Source: an uncultured Bacteroidales bacterium | GTDB lineage: Bacteria > Bacteroidota > Bacteroidia > Bacteroidales > Muribaculaceae | Length of the DNA stretch: 64,000 bases | NCBI GenBank assembly: GCA_947175575.1 | Contig: CAMWNG010000001.1 | Location: 1-64,000 of the forward strand | Reading direction: 5' to 3' | Shown here: in pieces, positions 30,219-39,189 of the stretch | How positions within the stretch are numbered: position 1 is the first letter of the stretch | Layout of the letters: every line of letters starts with the position of its first letter | Notes under the pieces: model-generated | The model's input: only the letters and a program-made list of their open reading frames with translations | Database searches by the model: none | Told to the model about the DNA's origin: nothing | Position numbers and translations under genes: made by a program

Positions 30219-30715
30219 AAGACTTTATAGCCATAGACGTTGAAACTGCCAATTTCGAACCCTCGAGCATTTGTGCTGTGGGGGCGGTTAAAGTTGTTGA
30301 CGGTCTAATCGTAGATCGCCGTTACAGCCTGGTAAGACCCGAACCGGATTATTACAGTTACCGTTGTGTGAAAGTACACGGAATCACAGCGCAGGACACA
30401 TTTGACGCTCCATCTTTCGGTTCGGTGTGGACCGCGTGGGCCGACTGGCTTGAAGGTTATACTTTAGTGGCACATAACGCGGCTTTTGATTCAAAATGCA
30501 TCGCCCATGCCTGCCGTGTATATCAGCTTGATGTGCCTGAAAAATGGCTTTGTACCCTCGTCGCGGCCAGAAAACAGATCTCACGTCTCGTTCTGCCGTC
30601 GAAATCGCTTGACAGTTTGTGTGACTTTTTCGGGATACCGCTTCATCAGCATCACAATGCTCTTGATGATGCTACGGCATGTGCCAAACTCGCTATTATT
30701 CTTGGAGATTTATGA
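30215..30715 (+). CDS. DnaQ-like 3'-5' exonuclease
   Basis: A 166-residue single-domain DEDDh exonuclease: FIAIDVETANFEPSSICAVG supplies the first Asp/Glu pair, LVAHNAAFDSKCI the second Asp, and HHNALDDATACAKL the His and last Asp. It resembles the proofreading epsilon subunit but is a stand-alone domain, so it may act in repair or RNA trimming. Its stop overlaps the ATG of the next gene. Confidence 0.9.
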   Translation: MKDFIAIDVETANFEPSSICAVGAVKVVDGLIVDRRYSLVRPEPDYYSYRCVKVHGITAQDTFDAPSFGSVWTAWADWLEGYTLVAHNAAFDSKCIAHACRVYQLDVPEKWLCTLVAARKQISRLVLPSKSLDSLCDFFGIPLHQHHNALDDATACAKLAIILGDL

Positions 30716-31224
30716 CTGATTCGGAAAATAATAGACAGAACAGTATATCTGACAATGTCAACGCTATCTCGCGAGCATCGGTCTCTTCACGTCCTGCCCG
30801 GACGGGTCGTTCGAGCGCGGCATCTCGCAGAACCGGGGCGGTACCCCGCGGCCGTAAACCAGCTTCCCGTAAAAAAAGGAAGGTCAGACGCCGGATTCAT
30901 AAGGGACGTCTGGCCATTTTGCTCACACCGATCGTAATTATAATAATACTGGTCTTTGTGCTGTGTTCCAATTATGGAAATCCGGGTGAGATATACCGTG
31001 CGTTTTCTGACAATGACGAGCATGTCACGGAGGCATCTGAGGCAGGACGTCGTGATGCCGAACGCGTACTGCACACAGCTGAAGGCTCGATGGAACGGGA
31101 CGGTGCGTTGCTTTTCCTCCATGCACGTGCGTCAAAACTCAGCATGAACGGATATGATGCCGCTGCCGAAGACTATATGAACGGCGCGATGGAACTTTTA
31201 CGTTCACGTAATGTTATTAAATGA
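30712..31224 (+). CDS. Small single-pass membrane protein of unknown function
   Basis: A 170-residue protein I cannot assign. It has a Ser/Arg-rich basic N-terminal half (RPARTGRSSAASRRTG, KKRKVRRRIHKG), one membrane helix (LAILLTPIVIIIILVFVLCS) near residue 75 and a periplasmic helical tail (ASEAGRRDAERVLHTAEG). The layout suggests a cytoplasmic basic tail that could touch nucleic acid or lipid and a periplasmic TPR-like stub. It overlaps the exonuclease before it and the GNAT gene after it by four bases each, so it is translationally coupled to both. Confidence 0.8.
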   Translation: MTDSENNRQNSISDNVNAISRASVSSRPARTGRSSAASRRTGAVPRGRKPASRKKRKVRRRIHKGRLAILLTPIVIIIILVFVLCSNYGNPGEIYRAFSDNDEHVTEASEAGRRDAERVLHTAEGSMERDGALLFLHARASKLSMNGYDAAAEDYMNGAMELLRSRNVIK

Positions 31225-31814
31225 CTATGGAACGGTTTGATGATTTCGTTATACAGTCGGCTCACAGATCTGACGCCCCGATAATCGCAACTGCGGTGAT
31301 GGAGGCTGTGGGTTCTGAAATATGTATGAATTTTGCCGGTTCGGCTGAACGTCTGTCCTTGGTTACAGAAGTTTTCGAACGTCTGGCTTCGGATGACTGT
31401 TCGCAATACAGCTATCGCAATGCGTTGGTTGCTGTCGCTCCGGGAGGACGTGTAGCCGGTGTCATAGTTGCATATGACGGAGCGCTGCTCCACAGTCTGC
31501 GTCCGCGTTTCATCGAAATTGCCAATGAAGTGTTGGGTCTGCACATGTCGGATGAGGATTTCGTTGATGAAACCGACGAAAGTGAAGTATATATTGACTC
31601 TCTGTATGTTCTTTCTGAGTATCGTGGCCGCGGGCTCGCCGGTGCGCTGATAGAAGCGGCGATAAAGCGCAACTCCGATTGCGGAAAGCCCGCGGGTCTT
31701 TTGGTTGATCCGGATAATCCGAAAGCGCGTAAGGTATATGAGAGACTGGGATTCCGCGATGTAGGTATGCGCCCGTTCGCAGATGTGATGATGCACCACA
31801 TGCAGCGCGGATAA
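31221..31814 (+). CDS. GNAT-family N-acetyltransferase
   Basis: A 197-residue protein with the GNAT acetyl-CoA motif (YIDSLYVLSEYRGRGLAGALI near residue 120) and the C-terminal NPKARKVYERLGF. The substrate cannot be told. It ends the rightward unit that begins at the EamA gene or porQ and is closed by a strong bidirectional terminator. Confidence 0.9.
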   Translation: MTMERFDDFVIQSAHRSDAPIIATAVMEAVGSEICMNFAGSAERLSLVTEVFERLASDDCSQYSYRNALVAVAPGGRVAGVIVAYDGALLHSLRPRFIEIANEVLGLHMSDEDFVDETDESEVYIDSLYVLSEYRGRGLAGALIEAAIKRNSDCGKPAGLLVDPDNPKARKVYERLGFRDVGMRPFADVMMHHMQRG

Positions 31815-31825
31815 GTAAGCGTCCG

Positions 31826-31870
31826 AAAAAATAACAATCGCCCCTGCATCAGGGGCGATCGTTATTTTTT
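31826..31870. terminator. Bidirectional terminator
   Basis: AAAAAATAACaATCGCCCCTG-cat-CAGGGGCGATcGTTATTTTTT is a near-perfect stem with A and T tracts, between the convergent GNAT and malQ genes. Confidence 0.92.
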
Positions 31871-31880
31871 AGAAGTTGGT

Positions 31881-34553
31881 TCAGCGGCCTGAGTTGACGA
31901 TCATGTTGCGCAGACGAGTGTTGAATTCTGTCTGTGCTTTGAGTTGATCGAGGCTGAGATGCATGCGATAGCGCCAGTAATGACGGGGATTTGCCGGCAC
32001 ATTAATAACTTCATCGGCGGGATTATCACGTCGTAGTTTGCCGTCCATCGAGAGCCAGTCGGCAAGCGGGATTATGCAAAGCATTGACGGTGACTGTACC
32101 TGCAGATTCAGGATCTGTTCGCACACCCACGGTTCGGCGAAATAAGGAGCATCGCCTGTGTGTCCGAGAACTGAATGGAAGAATTGAGCGCTCTTGGCTC
32201 GGTCGTCCTCCCACCATGCACGGATACCGCCCATATCGTGTGTGGACGTTGTACATACGCTATAATACGGATAAGACCACGTGTTGCCGAAAGGAGTGTT
32301 GGGATCCTTGGGCATTCTCTGTATTTCCAGAGTGAGAATCTCAAGTTGGCTGAGCACTGCAGGAACACAGTTCGGAATCATGCCGAGATCCTCCGCACAT
32401 GTGAGCATGTTCGTGGCGTCGATGAGCGGCGGGAGTTTCCACATTGCCTTTCCGTACCAGAAGTCGTTGTGACGGCGGTAGAAGAAGTCGTTATAAAGGC
32501 GGTCGAAGCACCAGCGTTCGTAGTCGTTGAGCGAACGGTAGATATAAGTGAACTGGGCTGAGATGCGTGGATGGTATTTGCCTTTTTCGTACGGGTCTTC
32601 AATAAAGAGAACCTGATCGATAAGGCCGAGAAGTCCCTGACAGAGCCGGTGGTTCTTGTCATTATGTTCTTCCTTGGCGAAATAGTCGGCCACTGCGCGC
32701 TGTGTGGCAAAGGTGTCTTTAAGCTTGTATCTGCCATAACCGACATGGTACATGAAGCGTTCACGTGCTTCGTCAGTATATTCGCCGAAGAAATCTCCCA
32801 AGAAGTGATCCATGATGAAGGGAGTGGTCATGAGGTCGACATCCAGCCAGAAATCGTAATTGTATTTAAGTTCGTCGGGAGTGAAGGGGAGTGCGGGGTG
32901 GAATATGCCGAGCAGACCGTGTATGGCGTCAATGGGTATCTGCCAGATGCGGAAGAAGCCCAGGACATGGTCGATACGGTATGCATCGAAATATTCACTC
33001 ATCTTGCGGAAGCGGTTTTTCCACCATTGGAATCCGTCGCGACCCATTTCTTCCCAATTGTAGGTCGGGAAGCCCCAGTTCTGACCGAGTACCGAGAAAT
33101 CATCCGGTGGAGCACCGGCTTGACAGTCCATATTGAACAGTCGTGTGTCGCGCCATGCGTCCACGCTGTCGCGGGAGATGCCGATGGGTATATCGCCTTT
33201 GATAGCTATGCCTTGTGCGTTTGCATACTGGTGTACGTGTTGCATCTGTTTGTCAAGATGGAACTGCAGATAGCAGACGTAATTGATGCGCTCGGCATTG
33301 TCAGCTATGAACCTGTCGACTTTCGCCTGATCGTATTTTGCATATTCGCCCCATTGAGAGAATACCGGTGTGCCGAATTTATCGCGGAGCACACAAAAAG
33401 CTGCGTAGGGCAACAACCATTCCTTGTTGCGTTCTACGAACTGCTTGTATTCGGGAGATGCTATGGTGCGCTCTCCTTCCTGTGCGAAAATCTCGTTGAA
33501 GTATTCGATTTTAGCGCTGTTTACGCGCTCGTAGTCAACCTGAGGCAGTGCATTGAGTTCATGCCGCAGGCGGTCAAAATATTCTCGACGCTCCGGCGAT
33601 GCAAGAATACCCATCTGTTCGAGACGCAGATACATGGGATGCAGCGCGAAGCAGGAATTTGCGTTGTAAGGGTAGGAGTCGACCCATGTGTGGGTCATTG
33701 TGGTGTCGTTGATGGGAAGAATCTGCAGGAATGTCTGGCCTGTGGATTTACACCAGTCAACCATTTTTTTCAGATCATAAAAATCACCTACACCGAAATC
33801 TTCTTCTGAACGCAGGGAGAATACCGGAATTGCTGTGCCGGCACCTTTCCAGGGGGCCATGGGATTTACGAAACGCATTCCGGCTATGATAGTGGATGCA
33901 TGTGCATCAGGAGTTACACCGATGGTACGGTTTTCGCCGCCTTCCCATGCCACAACACTTCCGTCGCGGCGGGTTATGAGGAATTTGTATTCTGTCTCGG
34001 CTTTGATATCCTTGGCTTCTATAGTGACCGTCCAACGGGGATAGAAAGCATCGCTGAGCACGATCGCCTTCGAAGGATCCCAAGCACCCAGAGACTGTGC
34101 AGCACCGCAGATGGCGATACGACAGTCGGAGGCAACCATAGGTGCGGAAACCTCAATCGAGAGGTAACCCATCCGCGGAAGCTGTTCTTTTGACCGATCG
34201 GAGCGCTTGCATACACATTCTGTAAAGGCAGAAGCGTAATAAGGTTTGTCCCAGGGCTGATCCTGCCAGCGGTCATAAACATGATAATTGCGCACACTAC
34301 GTCCGCGCATGAACATGTGGGGAGCTCCCCATTCGGTTTTGGTATAACCGTTCTCATGCCGCACTTCGTAGTGGTACTCGAGAGTCTGAACCGAGTCGGG
34401 CACTTCAATTTCCGCGCTCCAGTGCTCAGAGCCGTCAAGGGTCATGCGGAGGGCCTTATGCCAGTCGCCATCGCCCAGAGCGGGACAGTTGCCCGAAACA
34501 TACAGTGATTCGCCCCAGTTAGTGCGGTAATCAATGTTTAAGGTGATTTTCAT
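31881..34553 (-). CDS. malQ: 4-alpha-glucanotransferase with N-terminal starch-binding domains
   Basis: A GH77 amylomaltase that transfers maltodextrin segments between alpha-1,4-glucans. The 890-residue protein has two N-terminal CBM20-like starch-binding modules (about residues 1-110 and 125-230) before the GH77 domain (FGVGDFYDLKKMVDWC; the nucleophile region DAYRIDHVLGF; the acid region ADLGMIPNCV-type CAEDLGMIP). This two-CBM20 layout is typical of the long Bacteroidetes and plant DPE2-like enzymes. The track start at 34586 is a GTG; I prefer the ATG at 34553 (MKITLNIDYRTNWGE), where the CBM20 begins. It is probably monocistronic. Confidence 0.92.
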   Translation of the reverse strand: MKITLNIDYRTNWGESLYVSGNCPALGDGDWHKALRMTLDGSEHWSAEIEVPDSVQTLEYHYEVRHENGYTKTEWGAPHMFMRGRSVRNYHVYDRWQDQPWDKPYYASAFTECVCKRSDRSKEQLPRMGYLSIEVSAPMVASDCRIAICGAAQSLGAWDPSKAIVLSDAFYPRWTVTIEAKDIKAETEYKFLITRRDGSVVAWEGGENRTIGVTPDAHASTIIAGMRFVNPMAPWKGAGTAIPVFSLRSEEDFGVGDFYDLKKMVDWCKSTGQTFLQILPINDTTMTHTWVDSYPYNANSCFALHPMYLRLEQMGILASPERREYFDRLRHELNALPQVDYERVNSAKIEYFNEIFAQEGERTIASPEYKQFVERNKEWLLPYAAFCVLRDKFGTPVFSQWGEYAKYDQAKVDRFIADNAERINYVCYLQFHLDKQMQHVHQYANAQGIAIKGDIPIGISRDSVDAWRDTRLFNMDCQAGAPPDDFSVLGQNWGFPTYNWEEMGRDGFQWWKNRFRKMSEYFDAYRIDHVLGFFRIWQIPIDAIHGLLGIFHPALPFTPDELKYNYDFWLDVDLMTTPFIMDHFLGDFFGEYTDEARERFMYHVGYGRYKLKDTFATQRAVADYFAKEEHNDKNHRLCQGLLGLIDQVLFIEDPYEKGKYHPRISAQFTYIYRSLNDYERWCFDRLYNDFFYRRHNDFWYGKAMWKLPPLIDATNMLTCAEDLGMIPNCVPAVLSQLEILTLEIQRMPKDPNTPFGNTWSYPYYSVCTTSTHDMGGIRAWWEDDRAKSAQFFHSVLGHTGDAPYFAEPWVCEQILNLQVQSPSMLCIIPLADWLSMDGKLRRDNPADEVINVPANPRHYWRYRMHLSLDQLKAQTEFNTRLRNMIVNSGR

Positions 34554-34673
34554 ATCGGGTGTTTTCTGATATTGTTTTAAGTTCACAAATTGACTATAAG
34601 ACTAAAGTCCTGCGAAATTAATAAAAATTGTGTATTGCTCCAAAAATTCCGCGATAAAATTCATTTGTGACTC

Positions 34674-36575
34674 TCATTTCATCTCCAAATCGAGTCTGTT
34701 ACGTTCATAGAAGTCAATGAACGCTTCGTTGACAAGTCTGTTGCCGCCCGGTGTTGGATAATTTCCGGAGAAATACCAGTCGCCGGGATGCCCCGGAATA
34801 GCCTTGTGCATGTCCTCGAGAGTCTGATACAAGATATCGACTTTAGCCTTTATGGGATGGGATGCATCCTTGATCAGAAGGGTTACGATTCCGGCTGTAA
34901 TCTCATCGTCTGTAAAAGGTGCATATATGGCTTTTACGCAGTTTGTCCTTTCGTTATAGGGTCGCTTACGCTGAGCGAGACATGCTTCGTAGGTTTCTCG
35001 GACAATGTGACCGCGGCCGCTTGTCATTAACAGCATTATTGCAGCATGAAATGCGATAAACTGGTCGAGGGCTGACATGTCGATGCCATAATAATCGGGG
35101 TAACGTACCTGCGGAGACGAACTTACGATGATTATACGCCGGGGATTGAGACGGTCGAGCTGCCGCAGGATAGACTGCCGCAAGGTCGTGCCGCGCACAA
35201 TGGAGTCGTCTATTGCCACCAAGGTGTCCACACCCGGTTCTACTGTGCCGTATGTCACATCGTAAACATGAGCTACCATATCATCTCGTGAAGATCCTTC
35301 GGCTATGAATGTACGCATCTTTACATCTTTGATCGCTATCTTCTCAACGCGTATCCGTTCGCTCAAAATATTCTTCAGTGTATGCTCGGTTGCGTTTCCT
35401 TCCGATACAGCTTTCTGAATTTTCTGATATTTTATGCCGTCAAGATGTCTCTCAAGACCTTGTATCATTCCGAAGAAAGCAACTTCAGCCGTATTCGGAA
35501 TGAAAGAAAACACGGTATGGCGCACATCGTTGTCTACCATTCCGAGCAGACGTGGAACAAGCATTTCACCGAGACGTTTTCGTTCGGCATAAATGTCTAT
35601 GTCCGAACCGCGGGAAAAATATATACGTTCAAACGAGCAACGGCGGTTGTCTTCCTGAGGTAAAATTTCTTCGACCTTTACGTCTCCGGCCTTGTTGACA
35701 AGCAATGCGTTGCCCGGGGTGAGTTCTTTCACCGAGTCGCATGGTACGTCGAATACAGTCTGAATAACGGGCCGTTCTGATGCCAGTACGACGATTTCAT
35801 CGTCATAATAATAGAATGCGGGACGGATGCCGTGAGAGTCGCGGACCGCGAACATGTCACCGGAACCGGTGGCGCCGCACATCACAAATCCGCCGTCCCA
35901 TTGAGGAGCGACGTTGCGCAATACGCGTCCCATGTCCATCCGGTCCTCGATTGCGATGGCCAGATCCGGGTCGTGCATTGTGTCGCGGAGAGAGCGGTAG
36001 AGATGATGGTTCTCTTTATCGAGAGCATAACCGACCTGCTCAAGAATCATGTTGGTATCGCTGTATATGCGTGGATGCTGGCCCTGAGCCACTACGCCCT
36101 CGAACATTTCGCGCACATTGGTCATGTTGAAGTTTCCGCAGAGCATCAGCGATCGTGAGGCCCAGTTGTTGCGGCGCAGTACGGGATGTGCATAGTTCAA
36201 GCCACTTTTCCCGGTTGTAGAATACCGTAGATGTCCCATGTATATCTGTCCGATATATGGCGTGAACGCATCGACTTCATCTACCGGAAGCTGGTTTACG
36301 TTTTCAGGAATTTCATGGCCTATCTTTGAGAAAATCTGGGGAATGGCGTCTTTCCCCAACGCACGTTCGCGGAAAATCAGTTCATAACCTGCAGGCCCGT
36401 GAAGTTTCACGACACCGACCCCGGCAGCTTCCTGACCGCGGTTGTGCTGTTTCTCCATGAGGAGATACAATTTATCGAGTGCATAGGTGTACGAACCGTA
36501 TTTTTGTTTGTAATATTCAAGAGGGCGGCGCAGTCGTATGAGTGCCACACCGCACTCGTGTTTGAGAGGATCCAT
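34674..36575 (-). CDS. PurF-like glutamine amidotransferase/phosphoribosyltransferase, long form
   Basis: A 633-residue protein with an N-terminal class II glutamine amidotransferase domain whose nucleophile is probably the Cys in MDPLKHECGVALI, and a C-terminal phosphoribosyltransferase domain with the PRPP motif VAIDDSIVRGTTLRQS near residue 480. PurF makes phosphoribosylamine, the first step of purine synthesis; this protein is ~150 residues longer than usual PurF, with extra sequence between and after the domains, so it is a distinct group found in Bacteroidetes. The ATG at 36575 places the Cys at residue 8; the track start adds 35 unlikely residues. It follows glnN after 62 bases. Confidence 0.85.
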   Translation of the reverse strand: MDPLKHECGVALIRLRRPLEYYKQKYGSYTYALDKLYLLMEKQHNRGQEAAGVGVVKLHGPAGYELIFRERALGKDAIPQIFSKIGHEIPENVNQLPVDEVDAFTPYIGQIYMGHLRYSTTGKSGLNYAHPVLRRNNWASRSLMLCGNFNMTNVREMFEGVVAQGQHPRIYSDTNMILEQVGYALDKENHHLYRSLRDTMHDPDLAIAIEDRMDMGRVLRNVAPQWDGGFVMCGATGSGDMFAVRDSHGIRPAFYYYDDEIVVLASERPVIQTVFDVPCDSVKELTPGNALLVNKAGDVKVEEILPQEDNRRCSFERIYFSRGSDIDIYAERKRLGEMLVPRLLGMVDNDVRHTVFSFIPNTAEVAFFGMIQGLERHLDGIKYQKIQKAVSEGNATEHTLKNILSERIRVEKIAIKDVKMRTFIAEGSSRDDMVAHVYDVTYGTVEPGVDTLVAIDDSIVRGTTLRQSILRQLDRLNPRRIIIVSSSPQVRYPDYYGIDMSALDQFIAFHAAIMLLMTSGRGHIVRETYEACLAQRKRPYNERTNCVKAIYAPFTDDEITAGIVTLLIKDASHPIKAKVDILYQTLEDMHKAIPGHPGDWYFSGNYPTPGGNRLVNEAFIDFYERNRLDLEMK

Positions 36576-36637
36576 ATTAGTTTCAGCGGATATTGTTGAC
36601 TTCCCCGACTGAAAGCAGCCGGGGAGCATTTGGCGTT

Positions 36638-38827
36638 TTAGCGTATGAACAGTAATTCGCGATATTTCGGAAGCGGCCACATACGGTTGTCGACCATTAG
36701 CTCGAGTTTATCGATGTGGTAGCGAATCTCTTCCATAGGAGGAACTACGTTATCGTGATATGCGATTGCTTTTTCACGTTCGCTGGTGATGCGATTGGCT
36801 TCTTTACGTGCTTCGATCATACGGTCTGTTTCGGCTTTGATAGCCTCCATATGTTCCGACATCCTTTCGATGGTGTCAAGATCGTGAGCCACTACTTTTT
36901 CACCTTTTTCACCGGGGAAAAGAGCTTTGAGTTTCACGACATTGTCGACCAGCATTGACTGATAACGTGTGGCAACCGGAACAATATGGTTGATAGCAAG
37001 ATCGCCGAGCACCCGGGCCTCAATCTGCACTTTCTTGGTGTACATTTCCCATTTCACTTCGTTACGTGCTGCGAGTTCCACGGGCGAGAACACTCCGGTG
37101 CGTCCGAACATTTTCACTGATTCCGGAGCGAGGTAGGCATCAAAGATTCTGGGAGCCGATGTTTCGCAGTCAAGACCGCGACGCTCGGCTTCTTCTTTCC
37201 ATTCATCCGAATAGCCGTTTCCGTCAAAATGAATGGCTTTCGATTCTTTTACAAGTTTGCGTAGCTCGGCGAGTATGGAATCCTGTGTGGACATTCCTTC
37301 TGCGATATGTTCCAATACATTTTTGTGGAAACTGTCGAGTTGATCAGCCACAGCTGCATTCAGTGCGATGAGCGCGCCCGCACAGTTGGCAGACGAACCG
37401 ACAGCTCGGAATTCGAATCTGTTTCCGGTGAACGCGAACGGCGACGTGCGGTTACGGTCTGTGTTGTCGAGCATCAGTTCGGGAATCTGCACGAGACCTA
37501 TGGATTTTTCGGCTTTGGACGCAAGTACGGCCAGCTCTTCGGGGGTCATGTTCTCGATCTGTTCGAGCACATGACTGAGCTGTTTCCCCAGGAATATGGA
37601 GATGATGGCAGGAGGAGCTTCGTTAGCACCGAGTCGATGAGCATTGGTCGCTGACATGATTGATGCTTTCAGTAAGGCATTATGGCGATGTACGGCTGCC
37701 ATTACGTTAACAGTGAATGTCAGGAAACGCAGGTTTTCCTGCGGTGTCTTACCGGGTGAAAAGAGCATGTCGCCTTTGTCAGTGCCGAGACTCCAGTTAT
37801 TGTGCTTGCCCGAACCGTTGATACCCGAGAAAGGTTTTTCGTGTAACAGTACATGGAAATTGTGTCTTCGCGCAACCTCAGCCATAAGGGTCATTATGAG
37901 CAGATTGTGGTCGTTGGCAAGATTGGTTTCCTCGAAAATCGGCGCGAGTTCAAACTGGTTGGGGGCTACTTCGTTGTGGCGCGTCTTGACGGGAATGCCA
38001 AGTTTGTGAGCTTCATGTTCAAGATCAAGCATAAAAGCTTCGACACGTGATGGTATCGCTCCGAAGTAGTGATCTTCGAGTTGCTGGTTTTTTGCGCTTT
38101 CGTGTCCCATAAGTGTGCGGCCTGTAAGCACCAGATCGGGACGGGCAGCATACAGGGCCTCGTCTACCAGAAAATATTCCTGTTCCCATCCGAGATAGTT
38201 TTTCACGTGCTTGACCTCTGGATCGAAGAGTTTGGCTACGGCTGTTGCCGCATGATCGATTGCGTTCAGAGAGCGGAGCAATGGTGTTTTGTAGTCCAGA
38301 CTCTCGCCTGTGTATGATATAAATATGGTAGGGATACAAAGAGTTCCGTCAAGAATAAATGCGGGGGAAGATATATCCCACGCGGAATAACCGCGTGCCT
38401 CGAATGTGTTGCGTATGCCACCGTTGGGAAATGAGGAAGCGTCGGGTTCCTGCTGTACAAGGAGTTTACCCGAAAATTCTTCCACGACTCCGCCTTTGCC
38501 GTCCGGCATAACAAACGCATCATGTTTTTCGGCAGTACCGTCGGTAAGCGGATGGAACCAGTGTGTGTAATGGCGCGCGCCATTATCCACGGCCCATCGT
38601 TTCATGCCTTCGGCCACGCTGTCGGCGAGCGAACGTGAGATAGGCTTTTTATCTTCAATTGCGGTGATCAGGGCTTCGTAAGTGTCTTTGGGAAGATATT
38701 CGTACATTTTCTTACGGTTGAACACAGCCCGTCCGAAATAAGCGTCCGGTCGTTCTGCGGGGAGTTCCACTGGAACGGCTTTGCGGTTGAACGCTTCTTC
38801 TACAACTTTAAAACGCAAAGATGACAT
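36638..38827 (-). CDS. glnN: Glutamine synthetase type III
   Basis: ATP-dependent glutamine synthesis from glutamate and ammonia. At 729 residues it is the large GSIII type of Bacteroidetes rather than the ~470-residue GSI. Visible motifs are GWEQEYFLVD near residue 220, RHNEVAPNQFELAPIFEE near 290 and the glutamate/ATP-site stretch HEKPFSGINGSGKHNNWS near 345, then NRTSPFAFTGNRFEFRAVGS. The PurF-like glutamine user is directly downstream and may be co-transcribed. The gene has a long leader with two hairpins (see 38900 and 38983), which suggests control at the RNA level. Confidence 0.96.
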   Translation of the reverse strand: MSSLRFKVVEEAFNRKAVPVELPAERPDAYFGRAVFNRKKMYEYLPKDTYEALITAIEDKKPISRSLADSVAEGMKRWAVDNGARHYTHWFHPLTDGTAEKHDAFVMPDGKGGVVEEFSGKLLVQQEPDASSFPNGGIRNTFEARGYSAWDISSPAFILDGTLCIPTIFISYTGESLDYKTPLLRSLNAIDHAATAVAKLFDPEVKHVKNYLGWEQEYFLVDEALYAARPDLVLTGRTLMGHESAKNQQLEDHYFGAIPSRVEAFMLDLEHEAHKLGIPVKTRHNEVAPNQFELAPIFEETNLANDHNLLIMTLMAEVARRHNFHVLLHEKPFSGINGSGKHNNWSLGTDKGDMLFSPGKTPQENLRFLTFTVNVMAAVHRHNALLKASIMSATNAHRLGANEAPPAIISIFLGKQLSHVLEQIENMTPEELAVLASKAEKSIGLVQIPELMLDNTDRNRTSPFAFTGNRFEFRAVGSSANCAGALIALNAAVADQLDSFHKNVLEHIAEGMSTQDSILAELRKLVKESKAIHFDGNGYSDEWKEEAERRGLDCETSAPRIFDAYLAPESVKMFGRTGVFSPVELAARNEVKWEMYTKKVQIEARVLGDLAINHIVPVATRYQSMLVDNVVKLKALFPGEKGEKVVAHDLDTIERMSEHMEAIKAETDRMIEARKEANRITSEREKAIAYHDNVVPPMEEIRYHIDKLELMVDNRMWPLPKYRELLFIR

Positions 38828-38899
38828 CTTTTTTACTATTTTGTATGAGTATTGGATTTAAACTAAAAAGCCGCGCTGCATCCCTGTGCTTTTTCGTGT

Positions 38900-38922
38900 G
38901 CTCCGACTGAATGTCGGTTAGC
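38900..38922 (-). promoter_or_regulatory. Leader hairpin 2 before glnN
   Basis: GCTCCGAC-TGAAT-GTCGGTTAGC can pair as a short stem (five perfect pairs, then a bulge, then three) about 75 bases before the glnN start. It shares the CCGAC/GTCGG core with the larger hairpin upstream, so the two could compete for pairing. Confidence 0.4.
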
Positions 38923-38982
38923 ATGAAATTTGGGGGATGTCAGAACGGGTATCATGATTCTGAAGCCTTATAAAACAAATGA

Positions 38983-39041
38983 CCCTGCGGCATGGACATG
39001 TCGTCGGTCATGACTGACCGACATTACATCGCATCGCAGGG
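38983..39041 (-). promoter_or_regulatory. Leader hairpin 1 before glnN
   Basis: Outer arms CCCTGCG/CGCAGGG and inner arms GTCGGTCA/TGACCGAC (39003-39010 and 39015-39022, both perfect) enclose an imperfect middle, giving one ~59-base stem-loop with a four-base apical loop. It starts ~35 bases after the predicted transcript start of glnN. There is no T tract, so it looks like a structured leader rather than a simple terminator. The rest of the 362-base gap between glnN and the OPT gene holds the second hairpin and the promoter. Confidence 0.55.
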
Positions 39042-39079
39042 AAGTATGATTAAAACTCTCCATTTGTGAAAATGATGTG

Positions 39080-39110
39080 CAAAGGTACAAGTTTTTTTTG
39101 AACCCGCCAA
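39080..39110 (-). promoter_or_regulatory. glnN promoter
   Basis: Minus-strand TTG (39108-39110), a 20-base spacer and TACCTTTG (39080-39087). This predicts a leader of about 245 bases before the glnN start codon, long for this genome segment. Confidence 0.8.
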
Positions 39111-39147
39111 GTCTGTGACAAAAAAATGAAGAGAAACGTGCAAATAA

Positions 39148-39173
39148 AAAGTCCGGTTTGAACCGGACTTTTC
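39148..39173 (-). terminator. Terminator of the OPT transporter gene
   Basis: AAAAGTCCGGTT and AACCGGACTTTT form a perfect 12-bp stem with A and T ends, 17 bases past the stop of the OPT gene. Confidence 0.88.
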
Positions 39174-39189
39174 AGTGACTCTTATCTTA

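Noticed and set aside
32571-33809. 412-codon plus-strand ORF
   Set aside because: It is fully antisense to malQ, whose protein is clearly recognisable; the antisense product has no family features.
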